The notes under the pieces were generated by a model. It had not been told where the DNA came from. It worked only from the letters and a program-made list of their open reading frames with translations, and did no database searches. The position numbers were made by a program, and so were the translations under genes. DNA of 64,000 bases from CAWUEZ02 sp963921355 (GTDB taxonomy: Bacteria > Pseudomonadota > Alphaproteobacteria > Thalassobaculales > Thalassobaculaceae). The first letter of the stretch is position 1; each line of letters begins with the position of its first letter. Positions 8,765 through 16,199 of this stretch are shown here, piece after piece. The stretch covers positions 1,116,001-1,180,000 of the forward strand of contig OZ001190.1 of the NCBI GenBank assembly GCA_963921355.3, given 5' to 3'.

Positions 8765-8828
8765 CGAGATCCAGTTCCTGCATCGGGCGACCGCCAGGAC
8801 AGGCGGACGGGCGGGCTGTTTCGGCCGG

Positions 8829-10052
8829 TCAGGCGTCCGGCTGGCGGAGGGCGAGAACGGCGTTCGTGCCTCCGAAACCGAAGCTGTTCGAGAGCGCGAG
8901 GTTGATCAGTTGCTCGGGCATCGGAGTCTGCACGATCGGCAGGTCCCCGGCTTCCGGCTCCAGGGTCTCGATGTTGATCGATGGGGCGATGAAGCCCTCC
9001 GACATCATCAGCAAGGTGTAGATCGCCTCGTGGACACCGGCCGCCCCCTGGCTGTGGCCGGTCATCGACTTGGTCGAGCTGATGAACGGCACCCGGTTGT
9101 ATCCGCGGAACACTTCCGAGATCGCTTCCAGCTCCTTGAGGTCACCGACCGGGGTGCTGGTGCCGTGGGTGTTGATGTAGTCAACCGGTTCGGTGATGCC
9201 GTCGAGTGCCATCTGCATGCAGCGCACCGCCCCTTCGCCGGAGGGCGCAACCATATCGGCGCCGTCGGAAGTGGCGCCGTAGCCGACGATCTCAGCGTAG
9301 ATCTTCGCACCCCGAGCCTTGGCGTGCTCCAGCTCCTCGAGAACCACCACGCCACCGCCGCCGGCGATCACAAACCCGTCGCGGTTGGCGTCATAGGCCC
9401 GAGAGGCACGTTCCGGGGTGTCGTTGAACTTCGACGACAGGGCGCCCATGGCATCGAACAGCACCGACAGGGTCCAGTGCAGCTCTTCACCGCCGCCGGC
9501 GAATACCACGTCCTGCTTGCCGAGCTGGATCAGTTCGGACGCGTTTCCGATGCAGTGCGCGCTGGTCGAGCAGGCTGAGCTGATCGAATAGCTTTGGCCC
9601 TTGATCTTGAAGACCGTCGAGAGGTTTGCGGAATTTGTCGACGACATGACCCGCGGCACCATGTACGGCCCCACCCGTTTCGGGCCCTTGTCGCGCGCGG
9701 TATCGAAGGCCTGCATCATGTTGCGGGTCGACGGCCCGCCTGACCCCATGATCAGACCGGTGCGCGGATTCGAGACGTCCTCTGTCTCCAGGCCGCTGTC
9801 AGCGATCGCCTCGACCATCGCGATGTAGTTGTAGGCCGCACCATCGCCCATGAAACGCAACAGCTTGCGGTCGATATGATCGGCGGGATCGAGCTTGAGC
9901 GATCCGTGGACATGGCTGCGGAACCCCATCTCCTGGTATTCCGGGGCGAAGGTGATGCCTGAGCGCCCAGCTTTGAGCGACGCGGTTACCTCCGCCTTGT
10001 CGTTCCCAATCGAAGAGACGACACCAATTCCGGTGACGACGACACGGCGCAT
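8829..10052 (-). CDS. fabB: 3-oxoacyl-[acyl-carrier-protein] synthase I
   Basis: FabB condenses malonyl-ACP with acyl-ACP and is needed, with FabA, for unsaturated fatty acid synthesis. The 407-residue thiolase-fold protein begins MRRVVVTGIGVVSSIG, as in the family. The catalytic triad is visible: C161 in SSACSTSAHCIGN, H296 in NTHGTSTPVGD and H333 in MTGHSQGAAG, with K328 preceding. Its end is 11 nt from the fabA stop, which marks an operon. Pairing with fabA rather than with acpP separates it from FabF. Confidence 0.96.
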   Translation of the reverse strand: MRRVVVTGIGVVSSIGNDKAEVTASLKAGRSGITFAPEYQEMGFRSHVHGSLKLDPADHIDRKLLRFMGDGAAYNYIAMVEAIADSGLETEDVSNPRTGLIMGSGGPSTRNMMQAFDTARDKGPKRVGPYMVPRVMSSTNSANLSTVFKIKGQSYSISSACSTSAHCIGNASELIQLGKQDVVFAGGGEELHWTLSVLFDAMGALSSKFNDTPERASRAYDANRDGFVIAGGGGVVVLEELEHAKARGAKIYAEIVGYGATSDGADMVAPSGEGAVRCMQMALDGITEPVDYINTHGTSTPVGDLKELEAISEVFRGYNRVPFISSTKSMTGHSQGAAGVHEAIYTLLMMSEGFIAPSINIETLEPEAGDLPIVQTPMPEQLINLALSNSFGFGGTNAVLALRQPDA

Positions 10053-10063
10053 TTCGGTCTCCG

Positions 10064-10591
10064 TCAGGCGGTCGCGGTGGCGGGATTGGCGATCAGGCCG
10101 ACGCGGATGTCCTTCGCCTCGAAGACGCGCTCGCCGTCGGAATCCACCCAGCCGTCAGCGATGCCGAGGAACAGTTTTCGGCTGATCACCCGCTTCAGGT
10201 CCAAATGGTATCTGACCAGTTTGGCGGTCGGCAGGATCTGGCCGGTGAACTTGACCTCGCCGACCGAGAGCGCCCGCCCGGCGCCCGGGCCACCCAGCCA
10301 ACCGAGCGTAAAGCCCAGCAACTGCCAGAGCGCATCCATGCCGAGGCAACCGGGCATCACCGGATCGTCCTCGAAATGGCAGGGGAAGAACCAGAGGTCC
10401 GGCTTGATATCCAGCTCCGCCTCGACTTCACCCTTGCCGTTGGCGCCACCCTCATCGGTGATGTTGGTGATCCGGTCGAACATCAGCATCGGCGGCAGGG
10501 GCAGCCGAGCGTTGCCGGGTCCGAACAACTTCCCGTGGGCGCAATCGAGTAAGTCCTTGTAGGAGAAGCTGCTCTGCTTCTTGACGTCCAA
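10064..10591 (-). CDS. fabA: 3-hydroxydecanoyl-[acyl-carrier-protein] dehydratase/isomerase
   Basis: FabA dehydrates 3-hydroxydecanoyl-ACP and isomerises trans-2- to cis-3-decenoyl-ACP, the branch point to unsaturated fatty acids. The 175-residue hot-dog protein has the catalytic H72 in FFPCHFEDDPVMPG and D86 in LGMDALWQ, matching His70/Asp84 of the Escherichia coli enzyme. It is the first gene of fabA-fabB-fabI and is divergent from irr across 180 bp. That arrangement recurs in rhizobia and brucellae (established synteny). Confidence 0.97.
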   Translation of the reverse strand: MDVKKQSSFSYKDLLDCAHGKLFGPGNARLPLPPMLMFDRITNITDEGGANGKGEVEAELDIKPDLWFFPCHFEDDPVMPGCLGMDALWQLLGFTLGWLGGPGAGRALSVGEVKFTGQILPTAKLVRYHLDLKRVISRKLFLGIADGWVDSDGERVFEAKDIRVGLIANPATATA

Positions 10592-10771
10592 TGCCGGCCT
10601 CGCCGCTGGTTGCTAATGAAGAACGGGCCGGCCCCTCAATTCTCGGGAGTCAGCATCGACGAAGAAAACCACATCGCGCCTCGGCATGCAAAGGCCGCGC
10701 GTTGCCTTCGAAGCGGCTTCATAATAGCGGTTTGTAGCTGTGTAACGCTAACTGCGTGCGGATAGAAGGGA
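10592..10771. promoter_or_regulatory. Divergent promoter region between fabA and irr
   Basis: This 180-bp gap must hold promoters for the fab operon and for irr. It is more AT-rich near irr (TTCATAATAGCGGTTTGTAG). I found no clear ICE motif (an inverted TTTAGAA-type repeat bound by Irr) and no FabR/FadR-like palindrome. A GAAGGGA ribosome-binding site precedes the irr ATG. Confidence 0.5.
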
Positions 10772-11182
10772 ATGTCTTCAAGGCCATTCGCCGCCGCCCT
10801 GGACCTGTTGCGCGGAGCCGGACTGCGGCCCACCCGCCAGCGACTGTCGCTTGCGCGCCTGCTGTTCGACGGCGCAACCCGCCACGTGACGGCCGAACAG
10901 CTGCACTCCGAGGCCGAGCGTTCCGGCGTCCAGGTGTCCCTGGCTACGGTCTACAACACCTTGAACCAGTTCAAGGATGCCGGACTTTTGCGGGAAGTGG
11001 TGGTTGAGGCCGGCCGCTCCTATTTCGACACCAACGTTTCAGCCCATCATCATTTCTTCGACGTCGACTCCGGGCAGCTGACGGATATTCCGGCCGAGCA
11101 GATCACGCTGGGCGCGCTGCCCGACGCGCCGGCCGGCGCGGCGGTTGAACGGGTCGACGTGATCGTTAGGACCCGTTCCTGA
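10772..11182 (+). CDS. irr: Iron response regulator Irr (Fur family)
   Basis: Irr is the alphaproteobacterial Fur-family regulator that responds to heme/iron status and represses iron-consuming genes under iron limitation. The 136-residue protein has the winged-helix region LRPTRQRLSLARLLF and the recognition segment SLATVYNTLNQF (about 56-67). The HHHFFDVDSGQLTDI stretch (from residue 92) carries the three histidines typical of Irr. It lacks the N-terminal Cys-Pro heme-regulatory motif known from Bradyrhizobium Irr, as do many rhizobial versions. Divergence from fabA-fabB-fabI supports Irr rather than Fur, Zur or PerR. Confidence 0.88.
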   Translation: MSSRPFAAALDLLRGAGLRPTRQRLSLARLLFDGATRHVTAEQLHSEAERSGVQVSLATVYNTLNQFKDAGLLREVVVEAGRSYFDTNVSAHHHFFDVDSGQLTDIPAEQITLGALPDAPAGAAVERVDVIVRTRS

Positions 11183-11233
11183 CCTTCAATCAAATACGAA
11201 CATAATCAAACAGTTAGTGTTCATTTTTGACGC

Positions 11234-11275
11234 GGTCAAATACAGTTGACCGGCTTGTACGGCTGTCCCTATGGT
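11234..11275 (+). promoter_or_regulatory. Putative promoter with palindromic operator upstream of rubrerythrin
   Basis: A perfect inverted repeat GGTCAA (11234-11239)/TTGACC (11246-11251), separated by ATACAG, overlaps a -35-like TTGACC. A -10-like TATGGT follows at 11270-11275 after 18 bp. The surrounding 11183-11260 is markedly AT-rich for this genome. A regulator dimer bound here would block RNA polymerase. Irr, encoded just upstream, is one candidate, but the site does not look like a standard ICE box. Confidence 0.45.
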
Positions 11276-11360
11276 CTGCCGGGCTTTCCGGTGGCCGTAC
11301 CCGGGTGGATGGCAGGCACCGTTGTCCACTCTGACCCACCGTCGTCGCGTGGAGAATCCG

Positions 11361-11783
11361 ATGTCGCAGCTCAGCGGTTCAAAGACCGAACAGAACCTGA
11401 AAGACGCCTTTTCGAGCGAGTCCCAGGCCAATCGGCGGTATCTCTACTTCGCGCAGAAGGCTGATATTGAAGGCTACAACGACATCGCGGCGGTTTTCCG
11501 GTCGACCGCCGAGGGCGAAACCGGCCACGCCCATGGCCATCTCGACTATCTCCAGGAAGTGGGCGACCCGGCGACCGGCGAGCCGATCGGCCGGACCGAG
11601 GCCAATCTGAAGGCGGCAATCGCCAGTGAGACCCACGAGTACACCGACATGTATCCCGGGATGGCGCGGACGGCGCGCGAAGAGGGTTTCGATGAGGTCG
11701 CCGACTGGTTCGAAACCCTGGCCAAGGCCGAGAGAAGCCACGCCGGCCGGTTTCAGAAGGCCCTGGATTCGATCGACGACTGA
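11361..11783 (+). CDS. Rubrerythrin-family diiron protein lacking a rubredoxin domain
   Basis: Rubrerythrins are ferritin-like diiron proteins, usually peroxide reductases. This 140-residue form has only the four-helix bundle. Likely iron ligands are E20 (SSESQANRRY), E53 and H56 (EGETGHAHGH), E90/E93 (SETHEYTDMY) and E124 with H127 (AERSHAGRF). The C-terminal rubredoxin-like FeS4 domain of classical rubrerythrin is missing, so electrons must come from another protein. The two-cluster Fe-S protein encoded 42 nt downstream is an obvious candidate (inference). ATG 11361 was chosen for GTGGAGA upstream; an open upstream frame has no family similarity. Confidence 0.9.
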   Translation: MSQLSGSKTEQNLKDAFSSESQANRRYLYFAQKADIEGYNDIAAVFRSTAEGETGHAHGHLDYLQEVGDPATGEPIGRTEANLKAAIASETHEYTDMYPGMARTAREEGFDEVADWFETLAKAERSHAGRFQKALDSIDD

Positions 11784-11825
11784 CGACGACTGCGGTTGGC
11801 GGCTCGGGCCAAGGAGAGTCCCCGC

Positions 11826-13181
11826 ATGGCCGAAGGCAGTCTGGACGCGCCGATCCGCCATCCCGTGCCCTGGCAGGACGCCGACTTCTACGACGCGGCC
11901 CTGCTCGATGACGAACTGCGGCGCGTCTTCGACATCTGCCATGGCTGTCGACGCTGCTTCAATCTGTGCGACAGCTTTCCCAGGTTGTTCGATCTGATCG
12001 ACGGGTCGGATTCGGGTGAACTGGACACGGTTTCAAGCGCGGCTTTCGGGCCGGTCGTGGATGCCTGCACGCTGTGTGACATGTGCTTCCTGACGAAATG
12101 TCCCTACGTGCCGCCGCACGCGTTTAACCTCGACTTTCCGCACCTGATGCTGCGCTATCGCGCCGTCGGGATGCGCGAGCACGGGATTCCCTGGGCCGAC
12201 CGGCAGATTGCGCAGACCGACCGCAACGGCGAAATGGCTCGGGCTGTCAGCCTGGTGGCGAACTGGGCGGCGAAGCCTGGGAACCGCGCGACGCGGCCGC
12301 TGCTGGAATCGGCCTTGGGCATCCACCGCGACGCGGCGATCCCGCGCTTCGAGAGCCGTCCGCTGACGCTGCGCGCGAAGAGCGACATCCCCGTGGTGAA
12401 TACCGAAGCGCCGGCTTTCGGGCGCAGGGCGGTGCTCTACGCGACCTGCTTCTCGAACTACAACAATCCAGAGATTGGCGCGGCGGCGCGGCGGGTTCTG
12501 GCGCATAACGGGGTCACGACCGAGGTGGTCTACCCGTCCTGCTGCGGCATGCCCCAGCTCGAGCAGGGCGATGTCGAACAGGTCGCGGTCAATGCCCACG
12601 CGGTCGCCCGGATGCTGAAGCCCTGGATCGCCGACGGTTACGATGTGATCGCGCTGGTGCCGTCCTGCGCCCTGATGCTGAAGTTTCAATGGCCGCTGCT
12701 GGCGCCCGATGATCCGGAGGTGCAGGCACTCGCCCAGGCCGCCCGTGATATCGACGAGTACATGGTGGAGATCGCCCGCAGGGAAGGCCTGGCGGACGGA
12801 CTGTCGGCCATCGACGGCGGCATCACCGTCCACATCCCCTGCCATTCTCGGGCGCAGAACGTCGGGCAGAAGACGGCCGAGCTCCTGAAGCTGATCCCCG
12901 GCGCAGCCATCGAGGTGATCGAGCGTTGCTCCGGCCATGGCGGATCCTGGGGCGTGAAGAAAGACAACTTCGAAACGGCCTTGAAGGTCGGCAGGCCGGT
13001 GGCCAAACAGGCCCGCAAGTCGGCCAACCCATACCTGGTATCGGGCTGCCCGTTGGCGGCCGAGCACATTCTCCAAGGCATGCACCGCATCGATGACGAT
13101 GCTCCGTTGCCGGCGCGCACCCATCACCCGATCGAGCTTCTGGCGATGGCCTACGGGCTGCAGCCGGGGGCGGAGTCGTGA
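11826..13181 (+). CDS. Two-[4Fe-4S] and CCG-domain protein (GlpC/heterodisulfide-reductase-like)
   Basis: This 451-residue protein resembles GlpC, GlcF and HdrD subunits that relay electrons through Fe-S clusters. The first motif is C38-C41-C44-C48 (CHGCRRCFNLC) and the second is C81-C84-C87-C92 (CTLCDMCFLTKC). Two cysteine-rich CCG-type segments follow: YPSCCGMPQLEQG in the middle and IERCSGHGGSWG in the C-terminal third. There is no signal peptide and no catalytic flavin or heme domain. ATG 11826 follows AAGGAGA. It lies between rubrerythrin and DUF3501 on one transcript, suggesting a redox partner of the diiron protein; substrate unknown. Confidence 0.88.
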   Translation: MAEGSLDAPIRHPVPWQDADFYDAALLDDELRRVFDICHGCRRCFNLCDSFPRLFDLIDGSDSGELDTVSSAAFGPVVDACTLCDMCFLTKCPYVPPHAFNLDFPHLMLRYRAVGMREHGIPWADRQIAQTDRNGEMARAVSLVANWAAKPGNRATRPLLESALGIHRDAAIPRFESRPLTLRAKSDIPVVNTEAPAFGRRAVLYATCFSNYNNPEIGAAARRVLAHNGVTTEVVYPSCCGMPQLEQGDVEQVAVNAHAVARMLKPWIADGYDVIALVPSCALMLKFQWPLLAPDDPEVQALAQAARDIDEYMVEIARREGLADGLSAIDGGITVHIPCHSRAQNVGQKTAELLKLIPGAAIEVIERCSGHGGSWGVKKDNFETALKVGRPVAKQARKSANPYLVSGCPLAAEHILQGMHRIDDDAPLPARTHHPIELLAMAYGLQPGAES

Positions 13182-13201
13182 ACCGCAGGGACAGAGCCGG
13201 C

Positions 13202-13786
13202 ATGGCCAAGGAAATCACCCGCACCGACATCATGGACATGGGCGAGTATGCCGAGGTCCGGATGGCGCGCCGCCGCGAACTGGTGCCGATCAAGCGCGAC
13301 AGACGCGTCCCGCTCGGACCCTATGCCACGTTCTATTTCGAGAACTACGACACGATGTGGCTGCAGGTGCACGAGATGCTCTACATCGAACGCGGTGGCG
13401 ATGAGCAGATCCCCGATGAGCTGGCGGCCTACAACCCACTGATTCCCAAGGGTCGGGAACTCGTGGCGACGCTGATGTTCGAGATCACCAATCCGACGAC
13501 CCGCAAGACCTTCCTCGCGGGCATGGGTGGTGTCGAAGAGACCTGTTTCCTGACGGTGGGTGGCGCGGAGATCGTCGCCGTGGCGGAACAGGATGTCGAC
13601 CGGACCACGGCCGACGGCAAGGCGTCGGCGGTGCAGTTCCTCCACTTTCCGTTCACCGATGCTCTGGTCGAGGCGTTCCGGGCTCCGGACGCAGCCGTTG
13701 TTCTCGGGGTGAAACATCCGAACTATCCGCATATGACCCAGCTGTCGGCGGCGACGATCGCGGCTCTGTCGCAGGATTTCGACTAG
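13202..13786 (+). CDS. DUF3501 family protein
   Basis: The 194-residue protein matches the DUF3501 family as I recall it: TRTDIMDMGEYAEVR near the N-terminus, RVPLGPYATFYFENYDTMW and YNPLIPKGRELVATLMFEI in the middle. Function is unknown. The family often sits beside a rubrerythrin and a CCG-type Fe-S protein, exactly as here. No cofactor-binding cysteines are obvious (a single Cys in EETCFLT). ATG 13202 is taken as the start. A GTG at 13178, overlapping the stop of the Fe-S gene and preceded by GGGGCGGA, is a real alternative. The TAG stop (13784-13786) lies inside palindromic element B. Confidence 0.8.
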   Translation: MAKEITRTDIMDMGEYAEVRMARRRELVPIKRDRRVPLGPYATFYFENYDTMWLQVHEMLYIERGGDEQIPDELAAYNPLIPKGRELVATLMFEITNPTTRKTFLAGMGGVEETCFLTVGGAEIVAVAEQDVDRTTADGKASAVQFLHFPFTDALVEAFRAPDAAVVLGVKHPNYPHMTQLSAATIAALSQDFD

Positions 13787-13875
13787 ATCGGATCATGTTC
13801 TGTCGGAACCCATGGGTTCCGACAGAACATGTGAATTCATTCTAAATCAGAAAGTTAGAGTCGATTCGCCGGTCG
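13783..13875. repeat. Palindromic intergenic element B with a perfect 38-bp palindrome
   Basis: The left end CTAGATCGGATC (13783-13794) is identical to that of element A. Positions 13794-13831 form a perfect 38-bp palindrome centred on CCCATGGG. GTGAATTCATTCTA follows, then a tail (AATCAG, GTTAGAG, ATTCGCCGGTCG) that matches the tail of element A. It lies between a plus-strand and a minus-strand gene, and its TAG serves as the stop of the DUF3501 gene. It can fold into a very stable cruciform or hairpin and may act as a bidirectional terminator. Confidence 0.75.
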
Positions 13876-13894
13876 GAGGGATCGCCGTCTCCGC

Positions 13895-14479
13895 TCAGCG
13901 CTGAGTCGACTCCTCGACACTGACGCCCCACAGGTCGTTGCGGTTCAACCAGCCGTCGATGCCGGCGACCTCGACCTCGCACCAGCCGTCCTCGCACGCG
14001 TCGAGCCAGCCGATGACGCCCGGTTCAAGCCGCGCCACGGGTGGGCCGCTCTCCGCCGGTTCCCGGCGCAGCAGACGGACAGCGCCGGTGACGATGATCG
14101 TCCGCCGGCCCGACAACATCGACTGGTGAACCCAGCCCTCGGTGCCCTCGTGATCGCGGATCTTCCGCCAGGTATCGAATTCGGCGACCACCTGGACCGG
14201 CAGATTCGGGCGTTGAAAGACCCATTCGATAGGGTACCGCACGCCGGGTCCCGTCCGCGCGTTGACCTCGCGTGCGCGCAGGGTCACGTAGCGGGGGACC
14301 GGCAGGCCGGTCTCGGTTCCCACCGTGCGCACCGGGCTGTTCGTGCCGGTCTGAGCGGCCGCCCGGCCGGCCGCGCCGGGCTCCGGCATCCCGGCCAACG
14401 CCAGGGCGCAGACCAGCACAAGCACGCGCATTGCCAGCTGCGGAAGGGACGGAATGACCGGCATCATGGCGCTATCCAT
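13895..14479 (-). CDS. Exported protein with two bacterial SH3 repeats
   Basis: The 194-residue product has an N-terminal signal peptide (hydrophobic MRVLVLVCALALAGM, cleavage probably near residue 42). Two SH3-like segments follow. The first runs from VTLRAREVNARTGPGVRYP to WRKIRDHEGTEGWVH (about 64-120); the second is degenerate, from VRLLRREPAESG to GWCEVEVAGIDGWL (about 134-185). Such SH3_4 proteins are periplasmic and thought to bind peptidoglycan or other envelope ligands. The start is uncertain: ATG 14479 lacks a good Shine-Dalgarno, and the Met codons at residues 5-6 are alternatives. It is divergent from the D-hydroxyacid dehydrogenase gene. Confidence 0.8.
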   Translation of the reverse strand: MDSAMMPVIPSLPQLAMRVLVLVCALALAGMPEPGAAGRAAAQTGTNSPVRTVGTETGLPVPRYVTLRAREVNARTGPGVRYPIEWVFQRPNLPVQVVAEFDTWRKIRDHEGTEGWVHQSMLSGRRTIIVTGAVRLLRREPAESGPPVARLEPGVIGWLDACEDGWCEVEVAGIDGWLNRNDLWGVSVEESTQR

Positions 14480-14641
14480 GGCGTTCGTTCGGGGGCGTCA
14501 CTACAATATAAGCTCGGGTGGACGAGGCGTCATCGCATGAAGCGGAACCGGGTGATGACAGGACGACGCGTCCCTGCTACCCCCAGTGGTCGTGGGGAAA
14601 ACGGCCTAGATCGCAGGCTCTTCGGTGATCGGGAGTAGAAC

Positions 14642-15628
14642 ATGCCGCACACGAAACAACGCGTTGTGGTGACGAGGAAACTGCCCGACTCGGTCGAAAC
14701 CCGGATGATGGAGCTGTTCTCCGTCGAGTTGAACCTGGACGACCGGGCGATGACGCGAGACCAGCTCGAGGAGGCGGTGCGCGATTGCGATGTCCTGGTT
14801 CCGACCGTCACCGATCGGATCGACGCTGGTCTGATCGAGCAGGCCGGAGACCGTCTGAAGCTGATCGCGTCGTTCGGAACCGGCGTCGACCACATCGATC
14901 TGCGTGCCGCCAAAACGCGGGGCATCACCGTCACCAATACGCCGGGGGTGCTGACCGAGGACACGGCCGACATGACCATGGCGCTGATCCTGGCGGTTCC
15001 GCGCCGGGTCGTGGAAGGCACCGCGCTGATGGCCTCGGGCAAATGGACCGGCTGGTCGCCGACCGGCATGCTCGGCCACCGCATCCACGGCAAGCGGCTT
15101 GGCATCGTCGGGATGGGGCGGATCGGCCAGGCGGTGGCCCGGCGGGCGCGGGGATTCGGGCTGTCGGTGCACTATCACAACCGCAAGCCGGTCCATCCGG
15201 ATATCGAAGAGGAACTGGAGGCGACCTACTGGGACAACCTGGACCAGATGGTGGCGCGGATGGATATCCTGTCGCTGAACTGCCCGCACACGCCGGCGAC
15301 CTATCACCTGATCAACGCGCGGCGCATCCAGCAGATGCAGCCGCACGCCTATATCGTGAACACCGCCCGGGGCGAGGTGATCGACCAGTCCGCCCTGATC
15401 CAGGCGCTGAAGGAACGGCGGATCGCCGGCGCCGGGCTCGACGTCTACGAGCACGAACCGAAGGTTGCCGATGATCTCCTGCGCCTCGACAACGCGGTGC
15501 TGCTGCCGCACATGGGCTCGGCGACGATCGAGGGCAGACTGGAGATGGGGGAAAAGGTGATCATCAACATCAAGACGTTTGTCGATGGTCACACGCCCCC
15601 GGACTGGGTTATCGAAACGATGTTATGA
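14642..15628 (+). CDS. D-isomer-specific 2-hydroxyacid dehydrogenase (glyoxylate/hydroxypyruvate reductase type)
   Basis: This NAD(P)-dependent enzyme of 328 residues interconverts 2-oxoacids and D-2-hydroxyacids. The dinucleotide motif is GMGRIG (157-162). The catalytic set is R243 (NTARGEVID), E272 (YEHEP) and H290 (LLPHMGSAT). The substrate loop SFGTGVDHID and overall length fit the GyaR/GhrB branch that reduces glyoxylate and hydroxypyruvate; the exact substrate is not resolved by sequence. CGGGAG lies upstream of ATG 14642. The nearby PAS-protein gene follows 37 nt later on the same strand. Confidence 0.9.
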   Translation: MPHTKQRVVVTRKLPDSVETRMMELFSVELNLDDRAMTRDQLEEAVRDCDVLVPTVTDRIDAGLIEQAGDRLKLIASFGTGVDHIDLRAAKTRGITVTNTPGVLTEDTADMTMALILAVPRRVVEGTALMASGKWTGWSPTGMLGHRIHGKRLGIVGMGRIGQAVARRARGFGLSVHYHNRKPVHPDIEEELEATYWDNLDQMVARMDILSLNCPHTPATYHLINARRIQQMQPHAYIVNTARGEVIDQSALIQALKERRIAGAGLDVYEHEPKVADDLLRLDNAVLLPHMGSATIEGRLEMGEKVIINIKTFVDGHTPPDWVIETML

Positions 15629-15665
15629 ACGACGGAGTCCCGGTATTTCGGACCGGCATAGCGCA

Positions 15666-16199
15666 ATGTCGATCGCCATCGAGGACTTGCTGAGACACCA
15701 GGATCCGGACCCGTTTCGGCGGCTTCTGGACTATTGGCTGGAGCGCCGCGCCGGTCGTTTATTGCCCGCCTACACCGACATCGACCCGGTCGACATCCCT
15801 TGGGCGCTGTCGCGGGTCTACATCGTCCAGGCGCTGGCGGACGGCGACTTCGTATACCGGCTCGCCGGCGAGGAGATCGCCCAACGCTACGGCCGCTGCC
15901 TCAAGGGCGCACGCATCGAGGACCTGTTCGTTGGTCCGGCGGCCCGCGCCATCCGCGAGCGCTGGCGCCAGGTGGTGGACGGTCCGGCGGCCTACTTCTC
16001 GGCGAGCGAGCACCCCACGAAAGGTGACGTACTGGTGGGGCGGCGGCTGATCCTGCCGTTGAGCGCGGATGGCAGGACGGCCGACCATCTGATCGGCCTG
16101 GTCGATTTCGAGAATGTCGATCCGACCAGCGATGACCTGGTGGACGGGGCCTCGACAGTCGAGGTGCGGTGGGCCGTTCTGGCGTCAGAGAGCGCTTAG
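15666..16199 (+). CDS. PAS_5-type domain protein
   Basis: The 177-residue protein contains one PAS_5-like domain, a family largely confined to alphaproteobacteria. The hallmark order is DIPWALSRVYIVQ, DFVYRLAGEEIAQRYGRCLKG, and later VLVGRRLILPLS. No kinase, HTH or cyclase output domain is attached, so it is a stand-alone sensor or adaptor of unknown ligand. ATG 15666 has no clear Shine-Dalgarno; longer in-frame starts overlap the dehydrogenase gene and are rejected. Its stop overlaps the end of convergent ftsY by 4 nt. Confidence 0.7.
   Translation: MSIAIEDLLRHQDPDPFRRLLDYWLERRAGRLLPAYTDIDPVDIPWALSRVYIVQALADGDFVYRLAGEEIAQRYGRCLKGARIEDLFVGPAARAIRERWRQVVDGPAAYFSASEHPTKGDVLVGRRLILPLSADGRTADHLIGLVDFENVDPTSDDLVDGASTVEVRWAVLASESA

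Noticed and set aside
7916..8905. Plus-strand open frame of 329 codons
   Set aside because: Fully antisense to fabI; catalytic residues and family match are on the minus strand.
14522..14638. Leader-peptide-like frame of 33-38 codons upstream of the D-hydroxyacid dehydrogenase
   Set aside because: No ribosome-binding site, no attenuator structure, and it overlaps the Shine-Dalgarno of the real gene.
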